Assembly (NCBI RefSeq): GCF_018784445.1
Contig: NZ_WQOH01000012.1
Span: forward strand, 1-39,689
Source of the DNA: Gemmiger formicilis
Lineage (GTDB): Bacteria; Bacillota; Clostridia; Oscillospirales; Ruminococcaceae
Length of the DNA: 39,689 nucleotides
Direction of reading: 5' to 3'
In this document: piece after piece, positions 24,972-32,639 of the stretch
Numbering within the stretch: the stretch's first letter is position 1
Layout of the letters: the number at the start of each line of letters is the position of its first letter
Program-made: the position numbers and the translations under genes
Notes under the pieces: model-generated
The model's database searches: none
Told to the model about the DNA's origin: nothing
Seen by the model: only the letters and a program-made list of their open reading frames with translations

Positions 24972-25003
24972 GGAAACGGTTCCTTTGTTGCGCAACCGTT
25001 TCC
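24972..25003. promoter_or_regulatory. Upstream operator pair for LacI-family regulators
   Basis: GGAAACGGTT (24972-24981) and AACCGTTTCC (24994-25003) form a perfect 10-bp inverted repeat around a GTTGCGCAAC palindrome (24987-24996). The left arm also belongs to a local GGAAACGGTTCC site. These resemble the main operator 150 bp away, so looping between the two is possible. Bases 25004-25077 show no clear element. Confidence 0.65.
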
Positions 25004-25077
25004 ATATGTTGCGCAGTTTTCACGGCAAATCGCACCTCCATCCGCCTCTATTTTTTTCGACTCTATCCCCATGTGGG

Positions 25078-25226
25078 GGGAGGGATTCATCCCTCCCGGT
25101 GCGTTTGCCGCCATTACTCGATTCATTTTTTTGTGGAGTTGTAGGGGCCGCATCTATGCGGCCCGCGCGTCCCCCATTACCGCCCATTCCCCGGGAAACC
25201 GCGGGCGGCATAGATGCCGCCCCTAC
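25078..25226. repeat. Inverted-repeat block downstream of the second LacI gene
   Basis: GGGAGGGAT-TC-ATCCCTCCC (25078-25097) is followed by a long inverted repeat. The 24-bp arm at 25141-25164 (GTAGGGGCCGCATCTATGCG...) matches the reverse complement of 25203-25226 with only two differences. Each arm is itself palindromic. The arms belong to the GGGCCG...CGGCCCCTAC family at 20407-20430. The 38 bp between the arms are unique. Confidence 0.72.
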
Positions 25227-25261
25227 AAAAAGGCAGCGCACCGTTTCCACGGCGTGCTGCC
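25227..25261 (-). terminator. Rho-independent terminator of the second LacI gene
   Basis: A 12-position stem (25232-25243 with 25250-25261, one mismatch, one G-T) is followed on the minus strand by T5 (25227-25231). It lies 26 bp after the stop codon. Confidence 0.82.
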
Positions 25262-25286
25262 TAATATACTTATTATATACCCTATC

Positions 25287-26303
25287 TCAGGTTTTCGTCG
25301 ATTCCCGCATACTGACCTGGTAGCCCAGCTCCACGCGGGTCTCCACCTCACGGCCTTTGAGCGCCTGCAAAAGCTGCTGGGTCGCTTTGCGGCCCAGGGC
25401 GTAAGCGTCAAACTGCACCGCCGTGATGGCGGGCGACGACTCAGCCAGCGCGCTGCTGTCATACAGCGACGCCACGCGGATATCCTGCGGCACCCGCACA
25501 CCCTGCTGCTTGAGCATATTCATCGCCAACAGGGTCAGCCGGTCGTCCATGCACAGGATACAGTCCGGCTTGCGCTCCAACGCCTGGCTCACGGCCTGCA
25601 TCCGCAGGTCGTCGGTTTCCAGCTCCAAAAACAGCAGGCTCTCGTCGATTTTCTGGTTCATCATGTCATAGGCCTGCTTGAAGCCTTCCAGGCGCGACAT
25701 ATTGACGGTGTACAGCATCGTGCCGCCCAGCAGGGCGATCCGCTTCATGCCCTTCATCAGCAGCAGGCTGGTCAGCTCCCGGCAGCCGCCGACCTGGTCA
25801 TGATCCACCGACATCACGGTCGGATCCTCGGGGCGGCCGATGGCTACAAAGGGCAGCTTGCGGCTTTTCAGCTGCGGGATCAGCGGGTCGCGTTCCAGCG
25901 TGCGGGTCAGAATCAGGCCGTCGATCTTGCGGTTGTCCAAAAGGCGCTCCACCGGGCGTGTCTCGTTCTCGCCTACCAGGGTCAGCAGCACATCGTAATC
26001 GCAATCCTCCGCCGCCTGATAGACCGAACGCATCGTCTTGCGCAAAAACGGCATCTCAAAATCAGAGAACTGCTTGGAGATCACCAGCGAAATGTTGTAC
26101 GAGCAGCGCATCGCCAGCCCGCGTGCCATCACGCTGGGGGTGTAGTTATGCTCCTTCACGTAGTCCTGTACGCGCTGACGGGTTGCTGCGCCCACACGGC
26201 CATTGCCGGATATTGCCCGGGATACCGTTGTTTTTGACACTCCCAAAGCCGCAGCGATCGTTCCAATGTCCACAACTTTGTCATTTTTCGGCAATCGCGC
26301 CAT
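25287..26303 (-). CDS. LacI family regulator next to the maltodextrin operon
   Basis: The protein has 338 residues. The helix-turn-helix is VVDIGTIAAALGVSKTTVSRAI, and the hinge reads YTPSVMARGLAMRCS. A sugar-binding effector domain follows: NISLVISKQFSDFEMPFLRKTMRSVYQAAEDC, KIDGLILTRTLERDPLIPQL, CILCMDDRLTLLAMNMLKQQGVRVPQDIRVASL. It has its own promoter and terminator and lies immediately upstream of the operators at 24819-25003. It is a second candidate regulator of that operon besides the LacI gene at 20457-21461. SD GGGAG lies about 9 bp before ATG. Confidence 0.92.
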   Translation of the reverse strand: MARLPKNDKVVDIGTIAAALGVSKTTVSRAISGNGRVGAATRQRVQDYVKEHNYTPSVMARGLAMRCSYNISLVISKQFSDFEMPFLRKTMRSVYQAAEDCDYDVLLTLVGENETRPVERLLDNRKIDGLILTRTLERDPLIPQLKSRKLPFVAIGRPEDPTVMSVDHDQVGGCRELTSLLLMKGMKRIALLGGTMLYTVNMSRLEGFKQAYDMMNQKIDESLLFLELETDDLRMQAVSQALERKPDCILCMDDRLTLLAMNMLKQQGVRVPQDIRVASLYDSSALAESSPAITAVQFDAYALGRKATQQLLQALKGREVETRVELGYQVSMRESTKT

Positions 26304-26333
26304 GATTTCATCTCCCTATTGCATTTCACTACT

Positions 26334-26362
26334 ATAATAATAGGTTTGAAGCGCCGCGTCAA
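26334..26362 (-). promoter_or_regulatory. Promoter of the second LacI gene
   Basis: Minus strand TTGACG (26357-26362), a 17-bp spacer and TATTAT (26334-26339), 31 bp before the start codon. The bases from 26363 to 26420 hold only a weak TTCTCC/GGAGAA hairpin after the end of the next gene, without a T-run. Confidence 0.8.
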
Positions 26363-26420
26363 GGCGTTATTTGCTCTTGTTACTTCTCCCCCCTGGAGAA
26401 TATCACATATTTTCCGGCAA

Positions 26421-29400
26421 TTACCTGTGTAAATTTTTGCGCAGTATGCGGCACAAGCCGCGTACCTGTTGCGCGGTTTGCGCGCTGACCGGCCCCGGCG
26501 CAAACTGCGCCGTCTGCACAAGCGCCAGCAGCGTTTCCACATCCTGCGGGGCCGCCGTTTTGGTGTGTTCCCATAAAAATTGTTTAAACTCTTCCTGATC
26601 AGAGGATACCCCTTCGCCCAGGCCGCAGCGGCACATCTTTTTGTACAGCGCGCGGAACTCCGCCCGCACAGTATCGGCCGGGGTGCGCCGTGCACGGGCA
26701 ATGCCCCACACGGCCAGCGCGGCCAGCACCGCCGCCAGCGGCAGCAGCCACCAAAAAGCTCGGGCCTGCGGGGCGGTCGGGTCCACCTCCGGCGCGGGTG
26801 TCACGGCGGGCAGCGGGGTCTCGGCATCATCGGCAGTCGGCACAGCGTTCGCGTTGGCGGCCAGCTGGTCCTCGGTCAGTTCGCTGACCATGCCGGGGGT
26901 CGTTTCCAGCGGGGTCCAGCCCTGCCCGGCAAGGTACACCTCGGCCCAGGCGTGGGCGTTATCGTCCTGCAAAACGGCCTGCCAGCCGCCGTCACTCTCG
27001 GCAAACAGGCTTTGGGGGGCGGCATAGCCCACCACATAGCGGGCGGGCAGGCCCAGCATCCGGCAGAGCACCACCGCCGCCGACGCAAACTGCGTGCTGC
27101 TGCCCGCATGGCTCTCGCTCAGAAAATACAACACCGGGTCGGCCCCTTCGGCTGGCTGGGGCGGGTCACTGGTGTAGGTGCAGTGCTCGTTCAGGTAGCT
27201 GCGCACAAAGGTTCGTATCGCGTCGGCGTCGCCGGTTAGTTTGTGTTCTTTTTCCGCTGCATCGCAAAATTCTTGCAATGTGCCGTAGTCTGCGCCGTCG
27301 GGCGTCGCCAGGTAGCGGCTCTCGGCGTAGGCCGCGTAGGCGCTTTCCAGCCGGTCCAGCACACTGGGATCCGCGTCGGCACGGGCGGTCAGCAGCGTTT
27401 TTGCCTCCCCGCGCGGGAAGTAGTAGAACGTGTCGTCCTGCGCGGTCTGGCCTGCTGCCGCGCCGTCGCCGTCCAGGCGGTAGTAGTCGTTAAAATAGGC
27501 GTTATAGGGTGCAAAAGTGTAGGCATCGCCGGCGTGCAGCCGCTGCACGGTCATCTGCTGCGGTGCGGCACCATCGTAGGCAGCCCGCAGAAACGGCAGG
27601 TTCGCGATTGCCAAACGGCTGTCACCGTCGGTTTTCCAGCTGGCGGCGGCATTGTCGAACTGCTCGGCGTCCGCAGGCTGCCAGCTATGCCCATCGTATT
27701 CCGCGCCGATAAAACCGCGCAGGTAGACCGTCTCCGTCGGTTTCTCGTCGGTCGTGACGAGTAAATCCTCCAGCCCTTGCAGGGCCAGGCCGTCGCTCTG
27801 GGTCAGGCTGCCGTCCTCGACGCCGCCCGCCGCCGCGCTGACGTGAAAGTTCAACGCCCCGCCGCTGATTTTTGGCAGCCACTCGATGGCCGCCCCCAGC
27901 GCCGCCGCCCGGGCGCGCTCCGTCACCGGCTGCAGAGCATCCAGAGGCAGGGCCAGCACCGGGCGCAGTGCCAGCGCAGGCAGGAACAACACCGCGCAGA
28001 CCAGCATCATCCCGGCGGCGGTGGTTTTCTGGGTCGTGAGGAAGTTTTCCACATTCGCAGCGTAAACGGTGGAATCTTTTTTGCCCCACAGCCGCCTGCG
28101 CCGCACCGACCGCGCCGCCGCCCACGCGCCGACGCAGCCCAGGAGCAGCAGCAGCCAGCCCACAGCTCCGCCGCCCGCGCCCGCCAGCAGCACAAGCACC
28201 ACGGCAGGCAGCAATACCAAATCCAAAAGCAGCGCGTCGCTGCGCCAGACCGTCACAGCGGCAAAAAACGCCGTGATGGGCACAAGCGCCAGCAGCACAA
28301 ACAGCCCGCACGCACCCACCTCACCCACGGCAAAATCCGCGTTGAAACGTGTATTCAGGCACAGCTTCACGGCGTTGGCAAAGGCTTCCATGCCGCGCAG
28401 GAAGTCCCGCTGCACCAAAAACAACAGCACCAGATACCCCACGGCCAGCGCCAGCACAGCCCCGCGCTTGGCAGCGGCAGGCAACGGTGCATAGCACAGC
28501 GCCAGCCACAGGGCGCACAGCGCTGCCGCGCCGGGCCAGATCCAGGCGGGCAGCAGCAGCGAAAACGCGCTGTTCACCGCCGCCAGCAGCCCCAGCGTCA
28601 GCAGCAAAAGTATCGAAAAATCCACGCAGCCACGCAGAACAGGCCGTGCCGCCGCACCCTGCTGGGGCAGCAGCACGCGGTCCACAAATTCCAGCCCGGT
28701 GTCCGGGTCGGCGGCCTTGCGGCGGGTCAGGGTGCGCAGCCGGGTCACAGCCGCCCGCCCAAAATGCAGCACGGGCGGCGGGGTGCCGCCATCCTCGGCC
28801 AGCAGCGTGCCGGCCGGGTCGGCACGGTAAGTCGTGCCCAGCGGCTCCCGCACGGTCAGCTCGTCCACCTTGGCCGTCAATTTCCAGTGGATTTGTTTTA
28901 AGGGATCCCCCACACGGTAGGGGCGCAGGTCGTAGACGCCGTCGGCAATGTCCTGTCCCGCGCGGCTCTCCTGCTCGGCGCGGTTCTGCGGGGTATTGCC
29001 CGCGCCGTCGGCCTCTCCCTCGGCGGGCGGCAGCACGCACAGCTCCCACGTTTGGCCGTCCGGCGGGCAGTCCGCCGCAAACAGGCCCAAGTGGTCCCGC
29101 ACCGTCAGCTTTTGCAGTTTGAACCGCCACAGCCCGCTTTTGGCGGCCCGCAGCGTCACCCGCAGGTCGGCGCGGCCGCCCGGGGCCAGCATGGCGGCAC
29201 AGGGCAGTTCGATGGCCGTACCGCTCTCGGCATCCTCAGCCCGCAGCACGGCCCGCAGTTCAGGCACGGTGCGCCGCCCGGCGTTTTGCAGGTGCACTGT
29301 CACGGCAAATGCCTCGCCGGGGCGCACCGGTTTGGCGGGCAGCTGCAAGGCCGCCGTCACCTGCCGCCGCAGCGTGCGGGCGTCCCACCACAAAAACGCG

Positions 29401-29510
29401 GTGAACACCATCGCCAGCGCCAGCAGGAACACCACAAACGGCGCACGGCTGACCGCGGCGGCGCAAAACAGCACGGCCAGCAGCAGGCCGCAGCCCACCT
29501 TACCTGCCAT
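26421..29510 (-). CDS. DUF58 - transglutaminase-like (TgpA-type) fusion membrane protein
   Basis: The protein has 1029 residues. Two membrane helices (5-45) lead to a DUF58 domain with its signature DGVYDLRPYRVGDPLKQIHWKLTAK, then RELTVREPL-like ending (VDELTVREPL). From about 300 a polytopic TgpA-type N-terminal region (about seven membrane segments) leads to an extracytoplasmic transglutaminase-like domain (about 770-875). One more helix and a cytoplasmic DUF4129-like tail follow. DUF58 and TgpA are normally separate adjacent genes after MoxR; here they are one frame. In the transglutaminase core the catalytic Cys position is Ser805 (GSSTQFASAAVVLCR), His853 is kept (NAHAWAEVY), and the Asp position is Glu869 (PLETTPG). 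It overlaps MoxR by 11 bp. Its role is probably in envelope protein handling; its chemistry is uncertain. Confidence 0.88.
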   Translation of the reverse strand: MAGKVGCGLLLAVLFCAAAVSRAPFVVFLLALAMVFTAFLWWDARTLRRQVTAALQLPAKPVRPGEAFAVTVHLQNAGRRTVPELRAVLRAEDAESGTAIELPCAAMLAPGGRADLRVTLRAAKSGLWRFKLQKLTVRDHLGLFAADCPPDGQTWELCVLPPAEGEADGAGNTPQNRAEQESRAGQDIADGVYDLRPYRVGDPLKQIHWKLTAKVDELTVREPLGTTYRADPAGTLLAEDGGTPPPVLHFGRAAVTRLRTLTRRKAADPDTGLEFVDRVLLPQQGAAARPVLRGCVDFSILLLLTLGLLAAVNSAFSLLLPAWIWPGAAALCALWLALCYAPLPAAAKRGAVLALAVGYLVLLFLVQRDFLRGMEAFANAVKLCLNTRFNADFAVGEVGACGLFVLLALVPITAFFAAVTVWRSDALLLDLVLLPAVVLVLLAGAGGGAVGWLLLLLGCVGAWAAARSVRRRRLWGKKDSTVYAANVENFLTTQKTTAAGMMLVCAVLFLPALALRPVLALPLDALQPVTERARAAALGAAIEWLPKISGGALNFHVSAAAGGVEDGSLTQSDGLALQGLEDLLVTTDEKPTETVYLRGFIGAEYDGHSWQPADAEQFDNAAASWKTDGDSRLAIANLPFLRAAYDGAAPQQMTVQRLHAGDAYTFAPYNAYFNDYYRLDGDGAAAGQTAQDDTFYYFPRGEAKTLLTARADADPSVLDRLESAYAAYAESRYLATPDGADYGTLQEFCDAAEKEHKLTGDADAIRTFVRSYLNEHCTYTSDPPQPAEGADPVLYFLSESHAGSSTQFASAAVVLCRMLGLPARYVVGYAAPQSLFAESDGGWQAVLQDDNAHAWAEVYLAGQGWTPLETTPGMVSELTEDQLAANANAVPTADDAETPLPAVTPAPEVDPTAPQARAFWWLLPLAAVLAALAVWGIARARRTPADTVRAEFRALYKKMCRCGLGEGVSSDQEEFKQFLWEHTKTAAPQDVETLLALVQTAQFAPGPVSAQTAQQVRGLCRILRKNLHR

Positions 29511-30456
29511 GGGTCGGTTTCTCCGGGCGGGGGCGCGGCACAGTGTGCAGCACGTCGGCGATCACGTTTTCCACCGTCTCCCCGCCGGTGCGGGCCTGCT
29601 CGGTCAGGCTCAGGCGGTGGTGCGCGGTGTCGGCAAAAATCGCGGTCACATCCTGGGGCACGACAAACTCCCGCCCCGAGAGGTACGCCGCAGCCCGCGC
29701 CATACCGGCCACGGCCAGCGACGCACGGGGGCTAAGCCCCAGCGCCAGCCGTGCGTCCTTGCGGGTCGCCTGGGAAAGCTCTACGATATACCGCAGAATT
29801 TCCTCGCTCATATAAATGTTGTCCACCTCGGCCTGCATGGTCAGCAGGTCGTTCTGGTCCATGACCGGCTGCACGCGGTCCAGCAGACCGTGGCGCGGCT
29901 GGCGGGTCAAAATCTCCATTTCGGCCTCGGTGTCGGGGTAGCCCATGACCACGCAGACCATAAAACGGTCGAGCTGCGACTCCGGCAGCATCTGCGTACC
30001 GATCGAGCCAACCGGGTTTTCCGTCGCCATGACGGTGAAGGGCTGGGGCAGCTTGCGGGTCACGCCGTCCACCGTCACCGCACCTTCCTCCATGACTTCC
30101 AGCAGGGCGGATTGGGTGCGGGCGCTGGTACGGTTGATCTCATCGGCCAAAAACAGGTTGCAGGCCACCGCGCCTGGGTGGTAAACGAACTTGCCGGTCT
30201 CTTTTTGGTACAGCGAAAACCCCACAATATCAGACGGTAATACGTCCGGTGTGAACTGTACGCGGTTCTGGGTCAGCTGCATAGCGCGGGCAAACGCCTG
30301 GGCCAGTGTGGTTTTGCCCACGCCGGGGATATCCTCCACCAGCACATGGCCGCGGGCCAGCATTGCCATCATGATTTTCAAAATTGCTTCGGGCTTGCCC
30401 AGTACGGCCTTGCCCACCTCGGCCGTCACGGCCAGCGCTTTTTCTCGTGTCTGCAT
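29500..30456 (-). CDS. MoxR family AAA+ ATPase
   Basis: The protein has 318 residues. Walker A is GVGKTT (45-50) and Walker B is LFLADEIN (D105, E106). The MoxR-specific FTPDVLPSDIVGF, EVMEEGAVTVDG and TVMATENPVGSIGTQMLPESQLDRF (sensor 1 and arginine finger region) are all present. MoxR proteins act as chaperone-like ATPases together with DUF58 or VWA proteins. It starts 3 bp after the stop of the second sortase (AAAGGA as SD inside the sortase end) and overlaps the DUF58 fusion gene by 11 bp, so it is translationally linked to both. Confidence 0.95.
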   Translation of the reverse strand: MQTREKALAVTAEVGKAVLGKPEAILKIMMAMLARGHVLVEDIPGVGKTTLAQAFARAMQLTQNRVQFTPDVLPSDIVGFSLYQKETGKFVYHPGAVACNLFLADEINRTSARTQSALLEVMEEGAVTVDGVTRKLPQPFTVMATENPVGSIGTQMLPESQLDRFMVCVVMGYPDTEAEMEILTRQPRHGLLDRVQPVMDQNDLLTMQAEVDNIYMSEEILRYIVELSQATRKDARLALGLSPRASLAVAGMARAAAYLSGREFVVPQDVTAIFADTAHHRLSLTEQARTGGETVENVIADVLHTVPRPRPEKPTHGR

Positions 30457-30459
30457 CGG

Positions 30460-31461
30460 TCAGTCCTTTCTGTGGCGGCGCAGGATCAGCCCGCATCCCA
30501 CCACGGCGGCAATCAGCACAATTCCTGCCCACAGGGCGTTGTTTTCCAGCCATATCATCCAGTTGGAGTACGCCCCGCCCGCATCCTCGCCGCTGCCCTC
30601 GTTCGGCAGCGGGTTGATGCTCTCGGGCGCGATCTCCTCCACGGCGGCGGTGCCGTCGGGGCTTTCCACCGTCACCTGGCGGGGCGCGGCGTCCCAGCTG
30701 CCCGCGCACTCGGCCAAATCTTCCTCATGGGTGGCGGGGGCGGCGTCGGGGTCGCGCTCGGCAATGACCAGGTAGCGCTGGGTGTTCTGGGTGTAGGGGT
30801 GGCAGGTCGTCAAGGTCAACAGATCCCGCCCCGGCTGTATCAGTATCGCATTTATGTCGTCCGGCTGTATAATTTTCAGTTCACACACGCGGTAGGTCAG
30901 GGTCTCCCACGGCGTGGTCAGGGTGATTTTGTCGCCGATCTGTATCTGCTGCACGTTGCGCAGCATCTCCGCGCCGTAGTAGCCGCGGTGGGCGGCAATG
31001 ACCGTGTTGGTGTTCGCGCCGCCCAGCGGCATCGAGGTCTGCCCCAGCAGTGCGCCGCCCCGGGCCATGTTTTCGGTGCTGGCCCCCAGATACACCGGCA
31101 AATCTAAATCCAGGCGCGGCACCCACAGCGCAGCGATCATATCATCGGGCAGGCCGTAGGCCGTCAGGTCAAAGGCGGGCGTCTCGTAGGCAAAGGGGTC
31201 CTTCAGCCCGCTTTGCCCCGCGGCGTAGATTTCCGCGTTGTAGGCTTGCAGGGCGTTGTATAAATCTGCGTAGGGGCGCGTGTTTTCGGCAGTCGGGTCG
31301 TCAGCGGCCACGGCGGCGGACTCGGCGGCAGACTGCACAAAGGTTTCCACGGCGGCGGTGCTTTTGCGGCGGGTCAGGTATTGGCTGACCGTCGGCTGCA
31401 GCATCAGCCCCGCGCCCACCAGTATGGCAAGCCACGCAAAAATTTGCAGCAGGCGTTTCAT
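30460..31461 (-). CDS. Class C sortase with DPF lid motif
   Basis: The protein has 333 residues. An N-terminal membrane helix (4-22) is followed by a lid motif DPF (88-90), typical of pilus-polymerising class C sortases. Catalytic residues are His158 (VIAAHRG), Cys220 (LLTLTTCHPY) and Arg229 (NTQRYLVIAER). A C-terminal helix (WAGIVLIAAVVGCGLILRR) ends in a basic tail. ATG 31461 shares one base with the stop of the previous sortase, and GGAGGA lies 6 bp upstream; the longer open frame upstream lies inside that gene and is not used. It should join pilin subunits by isopeptide bonds. Confidence 0.92.
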   Translation of the reverse strand: MKRLLQIFAWLAILVGAGLMLQPTVSQYLTRRKSTAAVETFVQSAAESAAVAADDPTAENTRPYADLYNALQAYNAEIYAAGQSGLKDPFAYETPAFDLTAYGLPDDMIAALWVPRLDLDLPVYLGASTENMARGGALLGQTSMPLGGANTNTVIAAHRGYYGAEMLRNVQQIQIGDKITLTTPWETLTYRVCELKIIQPDDINAILIQPGRDLLTLTTCHPYTQNTQRYLVIAERDPDAAPATHEEDLAECAGSWDAAPRQVTVESPDGTAAVEEIAPESINPLPNEGSGEDAGGAYSNWMIWLENNALWAGIVLIAAVVGCGLILRRHRKD

Positions 31462-32339
31462 CAGTCTTCCTCCTCGCGCTTTTTGCAGCGGTGCAGCAGC
31501 AAAAGCAGCAGCAGCGCCTCGCCGCCGATGATAATACTGCCGGTCACGCTGATCCACGGCCAGGCGTCCACCACGCGCTTGACGATGTTGCCGGTGTTCA
31601 ATGCCTGGTACTGCACGGCCTGCGGGGTGTCGGTGTCCTCGTCCTCGCCGTTGTAGGGCACGCGCACGCCGCGCACCAGCATACGGTGGGTGTTGATGGC
31701 ATAGGGCGTGCAGGTGACAAGGGTGCAGTAGTCCCCGCCGGGGATGATTTCCAAATCCTCGGTGTGTTCCGGCTCCACGACCTTGACCTGGTCGACCTGG
31801 TAGGCTAGGACTTCGTCCATGACGTGCAGGTAAAATTTGTCACCTTCCTGCATTTTGTCCAAATCGGTAAACAGGACGGCCTCGGCCAGACCGCGGTGGC
31901 CTGTCAGCACGCTGTGGGTGCTGTCACCGCCAAGCGGATAGCTCGACCCTTCCAGATGGCCGACGCCCTTGAGCAGCACCTCGTCGCTGGTGCCCTCATA
32001 AATCGGCAGATTGACGTCGATTTTGGGGATTTTTATGTAGCCCAGGCTCTCGCCCACGTCCATCAGGTCCACATAGCTTGTGCCGGTGTCGGCGGCTTCG
32101 CCCGCCGCGTCGCGGCCCACGGCATTGCTGAGCTGTTCGTTGTAGCTGCGGGCCGCTTCTTTTGCAGCATCGAGCTTTTCTGTATCCATGGATTGGACGG
32201 TATCGTCGTAGCTGTCAATGACCGCCGACGCATGGCGCTGTGCCACCGCGTTGCTGACGACCGGGTACATCGCCACGCCGATGCCCGACAGAATCATCAG
32301 CGCCGCAAATCCAAGTTTTAATTTGCCTGTGGTATCCAT
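31461..32339 (-). CDS. Class C-like sortase without a recognisable lid
   Basis: The protein has 292 residues. An N-terminal helix (8-28) leads to a sortase domain: LGYIKIPKIDVNLPIYEG, His148 in SVLTGHRG, Cys210 in YCTLVTCTPY, Arg219 in INTHRMLVRG. A C-terminal helix (ISVTGSIIIGGEALLLLLLL) and a charged tail follow. The two-helix layout and genomic place fit class C, but no DP(F/W/Y) lid is visible in the region before the core. It may polymerise the backbone, attach the tip, or anchor the fibre. It is first of the 4-gene tail sortase-sortase-MoxR-DUF58/TG, 300 bp downstream of the pilin gene. Confidence 0.9.
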   Translation of the reverse strand: MDTTGKLKLGFAALMILSGIGVAMYPVVSNAVAQRHASAVIDSYDDTVQSMDTEKLDAAKEAARSYNEQLSNAVGRDAAGEAADTGTSYVDLMDVGESLGYIKIPKIDVNLPIYEGTSDEVLLKGVGHLEGSSYPLGGDSTHSVLTGHRGLAEAVLFTDLDKMQEGDKFYLHVMDEVLAYQVDQVKVVEPEHTEDLEIIPGGDYCTLVTCTPYAINTHRMLVRGVRVPYNGEDEDTDTPQAVQYQALNTGNIVKRVVDAWPWISVTGSIIIGGEALLLLLLLHRCKKREEED

Positions 32340-32387
32340 AGGTGTGCCTTTCTGTTCGTGGGGGGAAATATCTGTGGCAATTTGCAG

Positions 32388-32515
32388 GGGCCGATGCCTG
32401 CATCGGCCCGCAAGCCGCCCTTGTCAAAGACAGCCTCCCCCGGGATGGGGGGAGGTGGCGCGAAGCGCCGGAAGGGGAGCGGTGGCCGCCATCGGCGGCC
32501 GGAGGGATTCCACCC
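32388..32515. repeat. Palindromic intergenic repeats between pilin and sortase genes
   Basis: AGGGGCCGATGC-CTGC-ATCGGCCC (32388-32410) belongs to the GGGCCG...CGGCCC family. It is followed by GCCTCCCCC...GGGGGAGGTGGCGCGAAGCGCCGGAAGGGG and GTGGCCGCC-ATC-GGCGGCCGG, a hairpin series related in layout to the repeats at 1012 and 10177. All lie in the 300-bp gap 32340-32639. Confidence 0.65.
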
Positions 32516-32540
32516 CGCCGCCATATCCCCTTTGCCTTAT

Positions 32541-32546
32541 ATTATA
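32541..32546 (-). promoter_or_regulatory. Possible -10 box for the sortase-MoxR genes
   Basis: A perfect TATAAT on the minus strand in an otherwise GC-rich gap, about 200 bp before the first sortase start. The -35 region would fall inside the stem at 32559-32596 and reads TTCCCC at 17-bp spacing, a weak match. Confidence 0.3.
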
Positions 32547-32558
32547 CCCCCATAACCA

Positions 32559-32596
32559 CCATAGGGGAAGAGCCAATCCCGGCCCTTCCCCTATGG
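32559..32596 (-). other. Long stem-loop after the backbone pilin gene
   Basis: CCATAGGGGAAGAGCC (32559-32574) pairs with 32581-32596 over 16 positions with one mismatch, loop AATCCC. It starts 43 bp after the pilin stop codon. There is no T-run on the minus strand, so it is not a simple terminator. It may stabilise the pilin mRNA end or mark a processing site. Confidence 0.65.
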
Positions 32597-32639
32597 GTTT
32601 ACCCTTCTAATTATCTTTTGGTGTTTGCATCATGCGGTT

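Noticed and set aside
23375-26237. Plus-strand open frames opposite the binding-protein and second LacI genes
   Set aside because: The low-complexity Val/Gly or His/Gln-rich translations match no family and run through operators and terminators.
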